DNA of 64,000 bases. Source: Cryptomeria japonica. Its lineage: Eukaryota; Streptophyta; Pinopsida; Cupressales; Cupressaceae. The translations under genes were made by a program, and so were the position numbers. Shown piece by piece: positions 1 through 9,985 of the stretch. Location: assembly GCF_030272615.1 (NCBI RefSeq), contig NC_081410.1, positions 121,024,640 through 121,088,639 on the forward strand. Reading direction: 5' to 3'. The stretch's first letter is position 1, and every line of letters begins with the position of its first letter. The notes beneath the pieces were generated by a model. The model had not been told where the DNA came from. It saw nothing but the letters and a program-made list of their open reading frames with translations, and searched no databases.

Positions 1-1602
1 TGTGTGTAAGTAGACAGAAAGGTATGTTACTGGTACACATGAAATGCACCATCTACCGGTAAAGCAAGCCCACTGACGAGGCATAGCAAGCAAGCAAAGA
101 AGAATAGAAGGATGTGAACCGGTATACATGGGAAATTTTAATGCTACCGATAAATGGACTTAGTAGATAGAACAACATGTTTGATGGAATTCCAATTTGA
201 TCCATCGACAGAGAAGAGGTCAGCAGGTATGAAAGTCCATCGGTGAAGTTAGGTTATACCAGTAAGGTGAGTTGAACCGGTAGTTTATCTTGGTTGGTGA
301 AGGATGTCTAATCAACATAGCAGACTGAAAATGATGCCAAATCAACATATAAAATTGAGCATAGGTGGATGTCGACAAGGATGACAAGTGGAAACCAGAT
401 GGCAAGAACGCAGAGGTTGGTGAAGTGTTCATCAATGAAGTAGTTTACAAGCAGGTTGACTTTAATGAAAAACTTACAAATCATGGGAGGATGGCAAAAT
501 GTTGCGGCTCAAAGAAGACAAGGTGGCAAGATGATTGAACTGGCCTTGCAAGATGATCTGATCTTTGTACCTGTTTGCCGAAGGAAACAACTAAGCCATT
601 AATGGCGATTGACAGAGAAACACAAAAAAGCATGTTGCAAACATCCAAATATAGAAAATGCACATTGGAAGGTGAGGTGTTAACGGTGTTGATTGATGAC
701 ATGCAAATCATTATTCCATAAAAGTAGTTCTGATTAGATTTGATACGGATTGAGTTGGTGGAGGAAAACCCTAGCATGCCACCGTTTGAATGATGCCTTT
801 GGTGGGAACATTCAGATATAAATATGTGAACTTGAGATTGAAGATGATTGATGCTAGATGTGAGGTGTGAGAAGAAATAGAGCCTAAGAAAGAAAGATAA
901 TCTGCCTAAGAGTTATTTCTCAGAGAGTTAGAGTGTGTGTTAGCAGGCTGAACCGGTGAGAGGGTCTAACTGGTAGAGACAGAGTAACTAGTAAACTATT
1001 ACAGTCTTAATAGTCAATCATACTGGTAAGGAGTGATTGGTTAGGAAGGAATCTAAGAGAGACACTATGAAGTGTGAGGCTTAGAGAGAGAGAGAGAATA
1101 AATGCTGGGAGTAACTGGTGAGTGATCATAGAAAGTAATCTGATAACCAACAACGTGAGAACCAATGAAGAAGAAGAGGTTGTTAACCATCAGACATCAG
1201 TTGATCAGGTGTTGCAGAACTCATTTGCAACTAAGTGCTATCATTGCATCAAAATTGTATTTCATCACATTACACTGAGTTGGTGCTTGATGCAGGGGTT
1301 GGTGCTCCTTGAGTTGGTGCCCTAAATCATTGTAATCTGTTGTTTTATTGTGAGGTTGGATTGGAGCAGTAGACTCCAACAACATTTCTCACCTAGGTTT
1401 TTCCCATATTGGGTTTTCCTCGTACATCTGGTGTTGTGGGTTATGCATTTATGTGTTTGGCTCTTTTGATATCCACTCTTATCTTACCGATTTGATTGTT
1501 TAGTGTTTAGGTTGTTAATCAGCACTCAAGGCTTGGTTTAAAAGGAAAAGATTTTAGGAACCACTAATTCACCCCCCTCTCAGTGGTACATTGTGTTCAA
1601 TA
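1..1602 (+). repeat. 5' LTR of copia A (partial)
   Basis: Matches 7269-8885 along its length with scattered substitutions. It ends TTCAATA (the partner LTR ends TTCAACA), directly before the primer site. It contains many ACCGGT hexamers and one-step variants, the shared GGGTTTTCC motif near 1412 and the ATTCACCCCCC tract near 1568. Small ORFs inside it are not genes. Confidence 0.92.
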
Positions 1603-1604
1603 AT

Positions 1605-1616
1605 TGGTATCAGAGC
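1605..1616 (+). other. Primer-binding site of copia A
   Basis: TGGTATCAGAGC, complementary to the 3' end of initiator tRNA-Met, the usual plant copia primer. It begins two bases after the LTR end. Confidence 0.92.
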
Positions 1617-1676
1617 CTAGGTTCCCGATTGTATAAAGCTTTCTCTAGCTTTGGTAGATTCTAGTCAAGGAACACA

Positions 1677-3730
1677 ATGGCAAGAAATGAGTCTGCCTTC
1701 TCAAAATCTCCCATGTTTGATGGATCTAACTATGCCTTCTGGAGCAGAAGAATGGAGACCTATATTTCCTCTCTTGGTTTTGATGTGTGGATGTCTGTCA
1801 AGAATGGGTGTATTGTCCCTAGTGTTCTCTCATTGATCTGAATGCTAAGAGGGAGTATGAGAATAATGTAAAGGTTAAACATGCTATCTTAAGCGGGTTG
1901 TCAGATAATGAGTTTTTCAAGGTCATGGATTGTGCATCCACCAAGGAGACTTGGGATAAATTGTAGAGATTATTTGAAGGAGATGCCAAAGTCAAAGAGG
2001 CCAGGCTGTAATCACTAAGAGGTCAGCTTGAAGGAATCAAGATGAAAGATGAAGAAGAGATTGCAAACTACCTTCACAGAGTAGATGAAACTGTGAACAC
2101 CATCAGAGGACTTGGAGAAGAAATTCCTAATGAGATTATTGTCAAGAAGGTACTTAGATTTCTCACATCTAAGTATTATACTAAGATTTCTTCCATAGAG
2201 GAAGTCAAGGGTCTGAAGACCTTCACAATGGATGAGCTATTTGGCTTTCTAACAACCTATGAAATGAGAACAACTGGTGAAGCATCCTCAAGGAAAGAGG
2301 AAGCATTCAACTCCACAAAAAAGGGAAAGGAAGAGGTTTCTCATAAAGGATCTAGTGAACACTCAGATGCAGAGGTAGAAAAATTTGTCAGAAAGCTCAA
2401 GAGAGGATCCGACAAGTATAAAGGGAAGTTACCACTCAAAATGCTTCAACTGTGGTAAAGTTGGACACTTTACTCCAAAATGTCCTTATAATGAAACCGA
2501 TGGAGATGAGAAAAGAAGTTTTGGCAGATCTGTCGGTAAAGAAAAAGAAAGTAATATCTACCAGTGAGGAAGAAGAGGCTACCAAAAGTAGAATAGCCTA
2601 TATACTATTGAGGACAATGCCACAGACAAAGAAAGTGCATCGGAAGATGACTACCATGAGAATGAAAGAGAAGTTAATCACTTTATGGCACTAGATGAAC
2701 CAGTTGGTGAAGATGAGGAAGAAGAAGACATTGAAGCCGAAGTGGATCTAGAAGGTGAGCTCATAAGTGCTCTTGAGGAGTTAAGTAAGACTAGAAGAGA
2801 ACTCGAGAAAGTCAAACTTGCTACAGCAGAAGAACAAGATCACTTGAAGTAATCATTGGATGATTCCAATCAAGTTATCTCTGACTTAAAACTCCAGTTG
2901 GAAGAAGCCAAGAGGATATGTGAAGTTACATCCTCTGATCTGATGAAGAATGAAAAGGAGCATAAAGATCTGGAAGCAGAAATAGTGAAGCTCAGAAAAG
3001 AGCTTGAAAAGAGTAAGGATGAACTGAAAATGAGGAGCAAATATGAGGGTAGCATAGAAGCCTTAGACAAGATGTTGAGAAAACAGAAGCAATCTAAAGA
3101 TACTAGTGGCTTAGGATTTGAAGAAGGAAAAATTTCAAACAACAAAGACACATTCAGTAAGGAGATACGCTTCACTTCTTCTAGTGAAGGTGAAGAAAAG
3201 AAAACATTCATAGTAAGCAAGGATACTGGTAAGGAGACTTATGCAGAAGCTGTTAGAAACTGTCACACAAACTGGTATACACAATCAATGAACCAGAGGC
3301 CACACTCAATGTACCATAATGTAGATTTGAGGAGAAATGCAAGGGTTGGTCATGAAGGATTCAATAGAGTTAGCAGCATGAAAGGAAGACCCTTGTTGAG
3401 ACAGACATTTGCAGGACCAAGGCAACCTAACCGGTATGTTCCAAACTTTCATGGTTATTGTTACCGGTGTAACAAATTTGGACATAGGTTAGCTGATTGT
3501 AGATTAACAAATAATCCCTATGAGTTATGAAAGTAGAAATCCATTTAATGCACTATGAGATATGAATGATGTCTGTTATCAATGCAATGGATTTGGTCAT
3601 AGGAGTTTTGAATGTAGGAAGAGTAAACCGGTGTCTTACAATAGTTTCAAAGATTCACCTTTCAATGAAAATGTGAAATGCTATAACTGTCAAGAGTTTG
3701 GACATATAGAAAAGCTCTGTAAGAATAGAA
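1677..3730 (+). pseudogene. gag of copia A, four zinc knuckles, decayed
   Basis: Capsid/nucleocapsid region. The likely start is ATG 1677. The first 50 codons read as a UBN2-type gag N-terminus (motif FDGSNYAFWSRRM), then the frame shifts; 2042-2458 continues the UBN2 domain. A heptad-like Leu/Glu/Lys-rich stretch (about 2760-3060) should form a coiled coil. Four CX2CX4HX4C zinc knuckles can be read: 2442-2483, 3459-3500, 3574-3615 and 3679-3720, in different frames because of indels and stops (for example TAA 2850 and TGA 3527). Long gag proteins with coiled coils are known in SIRE-like copia elements; assignment to that lineage is inferred. Confidence 0.85.
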
Positions 3731-3789
3731 AAATCAAGTAGAAGAGGATAGATCTTGATCAGAAACCAATAGCCAAACCGGAGCACAAA

Positions 3790-5211
3790 ATTGTAGCTAA
3801 TAAGAAGGAAACTCAGCCAGTTTGGGTTGAGAAAGAAAAAGGACAAAGCAGAATCAAGTTTGATAGTGTAAACTGCCCTACATGTTGAAAGAAGAAATCT
3901 ATGGGTTATAGATAGTGGTTGTTCCAACCACATGACCGGTGATTAAAACAAATCCATCAAACTTGAAGACTGGAATGGTGGCTCACTAAGGTTCGGAGAC
4001 AACTCGTCGATCAAAATAAAGGAAAAGGTACTCTGAACGTTGATGGCAAATTGAAAGTACATGATGTGTATTATGTGGAACAACTGAAGCACAATTTATT
4101 GAGTGTGAGTCAGATGTGTGACAAAGGTTATAAATTCACCTTTGATTCTATCGGGTGCCAGATAAAGAAGGAGAGTATCGATCAGATCATAGCTAAAGGT
4201 AAGAGGACTGATGGTAATGTATACAATCTAAAAGAATGTTTTGAATCACAATGTTTGTTGGGACAAGTGGATGAAAGATGGTTGTGGCACAGAAGATTAG
4301 GCCACATAAATTTTGATAATTTAGTGGCAATAAGCAAAAAGGGTTGTGTGAGGAATATACCACCCATCATCAAATTGGTAAGCACATTTTGTGATGAATG
4401 TGTGAAAGGAAAGAAGACTAAGGTGAGCTTAAAGACAAAAGAACACAACACTTCAAGACCACTTGAGCTGGTGCATATAGATCTATGTGGTCTGACTAGG
4501 ACAAGAGCTCTTGTCGGTGAAATATATTTTATGCTCTTCATTGATGACTATTCAAGAATGACATGGGTCACTTTCCTACAAGATAAATCACAAGCATTTG
4601 ATAGATTCAAGATCTTTCGGAAGATGGTAGAAAAGGAAAGTGGGTGCAAGCTGAAATGCCTTAGATCAGACAAGGGTGGAGAGTTTACAATAAATGAGTT
4701 TGAAGATTACTGTGAAAGATATGGAATCAAAAAGCAATACTCAACCCCTAGGACACCACAGAAAAATGGTGTGGTAGAAAGGCAGAACATGACAGTCAAG
4801 GAGATGGCTAGAACAATGTTAAATGAGGCAAGTTTGTCAGACATGTATTGGAAGGAAGCGATTCATACTGCTACATATACCTTGAACCGAGCTCAAGTAA
4901 GAACAAACAACCAAATGACACCTTATGAGTTGTGGTATGACCGGAAACCATCAGTCAAGTACTTCAAGGTATTTGGAAGCAAGTGTTTTATCAAGAGGAA
5001 TATGGATGGTTTAGGTAGTTTTGATTCCAGGAGTGATGGAGGGATCCTCTATGGTTACTCAACTAACAGTAAGGCCTATAAATGCTACAACAAAAGACTA
5101 AGAAGAGTCATTGAGAGTGTGCATGTAAGATTTGATGAGGATATACATAAAGGAAGACAAGAACAAGTGAACCGATATGATGATTGTGATGATGAAGGTG
5201 AAGAAGCTTAG
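3790..5211 (+). pseudogene. Protease and integrase of copia A
   Basis: The aspartic protease active site is visible as VIDSG at about 3905-3919, followed by an in-frame TAA and a frameshift near 4020. From 4051 a 386-residue frame carries the end of the protease region, the GAG-pre-integrase zinc site (WLWHRRLGH then CDEC) and the integrase core. All three catalytic acids can be seen: HIDLCG, RSDKGGEF, NGVVER. It ends with the copia motif GYSTNSKAYKCYNKR. The frame stops at 5211, before RT, so the polyprotein is broken although the core itself looks well conserved. Confidence 0.9.
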
Positions 5212-5259
5212 TCAGACAATGAACCGAAAGATGCATCCAATAAAGTCCCTAACCGGTAT

Positions 5260-6890
5260 GTGCAGAAAAACCACCTGAAAGAGCAGATTTTAGGTAATAA
5301 GAGTGATGGTGTGCAGACTAGGAGAAGACTTGCTCAAAATGATGAACAAGTCAATTTCTACCTCATGACTGAAGTAGAACCTAAAACATTCAATGAGGCT
5401 AGCAAAAGTCAGAAAATGGATGGATGCCATGGAAGAAGAGCTCCAGCAGATTGAGAAGAACAAGACTTTGGAATTAGTCCCTAGACCAGAAGACAAGAAC
5501 ATTTGGCACCAAATGGGTCTACTGAAATAAGATGAATGAAGAAGGTAAAATTGGTAGCCATAAAGCTAGACCTGTGTGCAAGGGTTACTCTCAAGTAGAG
5601 GGCATTGATTTTATAAAACAAAAATTGCACTGGTAGTTAGATTAGAAGCAATTAGGATGTTTCTAGCTTTTTCAGCCTACAAGGGTTATAAGGTATATCA
5701 AATGGATGTAAAATTTGCCTTCCTCAATGGAAATTTGGAAGAAGAAGTGTACATGGAGCTACTGGAAGGTTTTATGTTACATGATGATGAAACCTTTGTG
5801 TGCTGGTTGAAGAAAGCCCTGTATGGTTTAAAGCAGGTTCCTAGAGCATAGTATTCAAGGCTAAATCAGTACCTGAAGGAGAAAGGATTAAAAAACGGGA
5901 GTGTTGACAATAATCTATACATCAAGACAGATGGAAATCACATGATCATTGTAGCTATGTATGTAGATGACATCATTTTTGGAGGCAACAAGGACACTCT
6001 TTGCAAAGATTTTACTGATCAGATGGAGTCAGAATTTGAGATGTCAATGCTTGGAGAATTGACATACTTCCTTGGTTTCAAGATATCATGGCTAGATAAG
6101 GGCATCTTTATTTTACAAACCAAGTATGCAAAGGACATGCTAAAGAAGTTTCAAATGGAGGACTGCAAGTCGGTGAGTACCCCCATGGTGACCGGAAGAA
6201 AATTAAGCAAGAATGATGAATCATCAGCGGTGGATCAAACATTATATAGATCTATGATAGGCATTTTATTGTATCTTACTGCTTCTAGACTAGATATAGT
6301 GCAAGCAGTGTGTATGGTGGCTAGATTTCAAGTAGGACCTAAGTAGTCACACATGAATGCAGTAAGCATAATTTTTAGGTACCTGCAAGGGACACTCAAT
6401 TATGGATTATGGTATCCTAAACAAAGGGAATTCATCTTGGAAGCATATACTGATGTTGATTGGGCAGGTTGCATTGATGACTGAAAGAGAACAAGTGGTG
6501 GTGCATTCTTCCTAGGTGACCGGTTGGTCCCATGGCATAGCAAGAAACAGGATTCAGTCTCCCTATCAACTACTGAAGCAAAATACATTGTTGTTGCTAC
6601 ATGTTGCTCTCGGGTGGTTTGGATGAAGAAAACCCTCAAGGACATACAGGTAGACATCTCTGATCCTATTCCCATCTAGTGTGATAATTCAAGTGCCATC
6701 AACATATCAAAGAACACGGTGATGCATTCAAGGACAAAGCATATAGCCATCAAGTATCATTTTCTCAGAGAGAAGGTTGAAGGACAGGAAGTAAAGATGG
6801 AATATGTCCCTACGTGGCAGACATCTTCACCAAACCATTACCGGTAAGCACTTTTGAGTACTTAAGACACAAGTTGGGAGTTGTGTCGCC
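5260..6890 (+). pseudogene. RT and RNase H of copia A
   Basis: Reverse transcriptase/RNase H part of pol in several frames. The RT fingers region starts near 5400. KGYSQVEGIDF at about 5581 is followed by a damaged stretch. QMDVKFAFLNG at about 5700 and the YVDD catalytic box at 5960-5971 are intact. RNase H includes the damaged SLSTTEAEY-like motif near 6560 and CDNSSAINISKN near 6680. Stops at 5851, 6345, 6483 and elsewhere interrupt it. The C-terminus (ADIFTKPLP-like) is near 6817-6845, after a small deletion. Bases 6905-7156 are the 3' untranslated part, with G-rich tracts but no coding signal. Confidence 0.9.
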
Positions 6891-7158
6891 TGCCTCATGC
6901 ACTTAAGTTTGGAAGGAGATATATGGTTCAAGGGGGGTTCATAGTAGTATCTATATCTCTTGCACCACATGTTGATCATAGGGAAAGTTCAAGGTTGTAT
7001 GTCTCAGTACCAGCTGTAATCACTAAGAGGAGATTTGACTAAGGGGGGGATAAGTATGAATCAAAGGGGGAGAATGAAGTACCCTGACCCTTTATCATTG
7101 TGTCAAAGGGGGAGAAATCTACCGGTGTGAAGACTTGCAGTGAGTTGACATCACTGCC

Positions 7159-7170
7159 AAAGAGGGAGAT
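7159..7170 (+). other. Polypurine tract of copia A
   Basis: AAAGAGGGAGAT immediately before the TG of the 3' LTR; the normal position and composition for a plus-strand primer. Confidence 0.88.
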
Positions 7171-8885
7171 TGTTGGCATTAGGTTATCATTGATGTCAAC
7201 TAGTATGGCATGGTCACCGGTGAGTAAGTAATGGTGACCGGTATGGGTGAAGTAAGACATGATGATGTCAATCCATATGTGTGTAAGGAGACAGAAAGGC
7301 ATGTTACCGATACACATGAAATGCGTCATCTACCGATAAAGGAGGCCCACCGGCAAGGCAAAGCAAGCAAGCAAAGAAGAACATAAGGATGTGAACCGAT
7401 ATACACATAGAAGTTTAATGCTACCGGTAAATGGACTTAGTAGATGGATGAGCATGTTTCATGGAAGGCCAAGTTGATCCACTGACAGAGAAGAGGTTAG
7501 CAGGTATGAAGGTCCACCAGTGAAGTTAGGCTATGCAGGTAAGGTGAGTTGAACCAGTAGTTTGTCTTGGTCGATGAAGGATGTCTAATCGACATAGCAG
7601 ACTGAAGATGATGCCAAATCGACATAGCAAACTGAGCATAGGTGGATGTCGACAAGGATGACATGTGGAAACCAAGTGGTGAGCATGCAGAGGTCGGTGA
7701 AGTACTCATCGACGTAGTAGTTTACAAGCAGGTCAGCTTTAATGAAGAATTGCGGATCGAGGAAGACAAGGTGGCAAGATGATTGAACTGGCCTTGCAAG
7801 ATGATATGATCTCTGTACCCATTTGTCAAAGGAAACAACCGAGCCATTAATGGTGATTGACAGAGAAACGCAAAAAAGCATGTTGCAGACATCCAAATAT
7901 ACAAAATGCACATTGGAAGCTGAGGTATTGGCGGTGCTGATTAATGACATGCAAATCATCATTTCAGAAAAGCAGATTCGATCAGATTTGATACAGATTG
8001 AGTTGGTGGAGGAAAACCCTAGCACGCCACCATTTGAATGATGTCTTTGGCGGGAACATTCAAAAATAAATATGTGAACTCGAGATTGAAGATGATTGAT
8101 GCTAGATGTGAGGTGTGAGAGGAAAGAGAGCCTGAGCAAGAAAGACAATCTACCTAAGAGTTATTTCTTAGAGAGTTAGGGTGTGTGTTAGCAGGCTGAA
8201 CCGGTGAGAGGGTCTAACCAGTAGAGACAGAGTAACCGGTAAACTGTTATGATCTTAACAGTAAAGCATACCAGTAAGGAGTGATTTGTTAGGAAGGCAT
8301 CCAAGAGCGACACTGTGAAGTGTGAGGCTTAGAGAGAGAGAAGAAAGGTTGGGAGTAACCGGTGAGTTATCAGAGAAAGTAATCTAATAACCGACAATGT
8401 GAGAACCAGTGAAGAAGAAGAGGTTGTTAACCAACAAACATCAATTGATCGGGTGTTGTAGAACTCATTTGCAACTAAGTGTTATCATTGCATCAAAATT
8501 GTATTTCATCACATTACACTGAGTTGGTGCTTGATGTAGCGGTTGGTTCTCCTTGGGTTGGTGCCCTAAATCAGTAGGGGTTGGTGCTCCTTGGGTTGGT
8601 GCCCTAAATCATTGTAATATGTTGTTTCATTGTGAGGTAGGATTGGAGTAGTAGACTCCAACAACATTTCTCACTGAGGTTTTTTCCCATATTGGGTTTT
8701 CCTCGTACATCTGGTGTTGTGGGTTATGCATTTGTGTGTTTTTCTCTTTTGATATCCACTCTTATCTTACCGGTTTGATTGTTTAGTGTTTAGGTTGTTA
8801 ACCGATACTCAAGGCTTGGTTTAAAAGGAAAAGATTTTAGGAACCACTGATTCACCCCCCTCTCAGTGGTACATTGTATTCAACA
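7171..8885 (+). repeat. 3' LTR of copia A
   Basis: 1715 bp, starts TGTTGG and ends TTCAACA. Same motifs as the 5' LTR. It carries a 38-bp tandem duplication (8541-8616) that is single copy in the 5' LTR near 1296-1330, so it arose after integration or in only one LTR. Confidence 0.93.
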
Positions 8886-9043
8886 ATGAGCATGATCCTA
8901 AATCCATGCTTGTAACTTGCACCAATGTCATGGTGACAAGTGGCAACATGAGAGGGCTTGAGAGGAGAGGGTTAATCTCCATGGTTGGGGTTAATGGATA
9001 AAGATTTTATCCAAGGGTAAGGTAATCATCCAATGGTTAAACT
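8886..9043 (-). repeat. 3' LTR of gypsy B, middle piece
   Basis: Matches 30817-30977 of the intact LTR with about 11 differences. It is bounded on the left by copia A and on the right by copia C. The last five bases (AAACT, 9039-9043) are the left copy of C's target duplication. Confidence 0.9.
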
Positions 9044-9929
9044 TGTAAGGAAGTTAAGTAGCGGAAACAACTTCCTACACTAACCTTGAGAGGAGGGTAA
9101 TGCAAAACTTTTTCAGATCATTACAACAGTTACAGAAAAGTAGAAATAGATATAATAGCATTCATACCACAACACAGTGATTTACGTGGGGAAAACCCTT
9201 TCGGGAGAAAAACCCCACCCTCCAAAAGCAGCTCAATATTTTATTCAGCAATCAAAAACAGATTACAAAATACTCGCGGAGCAAGCTCTTCGCAGGAGTA
9301 TCACTAATCAGAGATTCAGAGGCAACTCAATAGCCATGAGACTCTTACACACAACCTCTATCTCACACACCTCATAAATAGGAGATACAATACAAGAAAC
9401 CGTCAAACGGTATTACAAAACCATGGGCTAAAACCACCCAATAAGGTGTAGCCGACCTTATCTCCCTTCTATGACATGTTAAAGCACACATCAACACGTG
9501 TCGCTCCCTTTTACAGCTCATTTATGTATTCGATACAAATTATTTTTCCTATTTCAGGAGTACAAACTTCCGGAGGCCATAACTTGAGAACCGGGTGTCC
9601 GATTGACGAACCGTTTGAAGCGCCGGAAAGCTCGCGAAGTGCTCTATCACCTCGTAACCCGCTTCGCCGGTTACGGCCACTTTTTAGGGCGTTTCGGAGC
9701 CTCTAAAGTCCCCAAAATTAAGTTTAAACATTTTATTGCACCCCTCCAAGACGAAAACTTTAATATCTTCAAAACTAGCTGTGACCTTGCGACGAAACTT
9801 TACCGGAATGCTTATCTAGCCAACCAGAACCTTCAGGGAGAGTTTCGCACCATTTCGTGCTCAAATGAAAACTTACTATAAATAGTAACCTCACATAAAT
9901 GCAAGGTTGAGACACCATTTTTCCCAACA
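9044..9929 (-). repeat. 3' LTR of copia C
   Basis: 886 bp; read on the minus strand it starts TGTTGGG and ends CTTACA. ORFs of 60-92 codons occur identically in both LTRs and are not genes. The minus strand carries TTTTCCCCACGTAAA (9184-9198), the conserved copia LTR motif. Confidence 0.97.
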
Positions 9930-9941
9930 AATCTCCCACTT
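9930..9941 (-). other. Polypurine tract of copia C
   Basis: Minus strand reads AAGTGGGAGATT directly before the TG of the 3' LTR. Confidence 0.88.
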
Positions 9942-9985
9942 GTCGAACACCTTGCATGAGCGGAAGGGAATGTCAACACAATAAA

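Larger units (their letters stand above)
1..8885 (+). mobile_element. Copia element A, 5'-truncated by window edge
   Basis: Ty1/copia LTR retrotransposon on the plus strand. The order is LTR, tRNA-Met-type primer site, gag with zinc knuckles, protease, integrase, reverse transcriptase, RNase H, polypurine tract, LTR; INT before RT is diagnostic of copia. The left LTR lacks roughly its first 98 bases, judged by alignment with the right LTR. Many stops and frameshifts break the polyprotein, so it cannot be autonomous. The right end at 8885 abuts LTR sequence of the gypsy element B, matching 30817 onward, so A is inserted in B's LTR. The five bases after it (ATGAG) should be one copy of the target duplication; the other copy lies outside the window. 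Confidence 0.93.

Noticed and set aside
9177-9881. Genes encoding 66, 76 and 92 residues, repeated at 14287-14991
   Set aside because: Identical because they lie in the two LTRs of copia C; no protein-like features.
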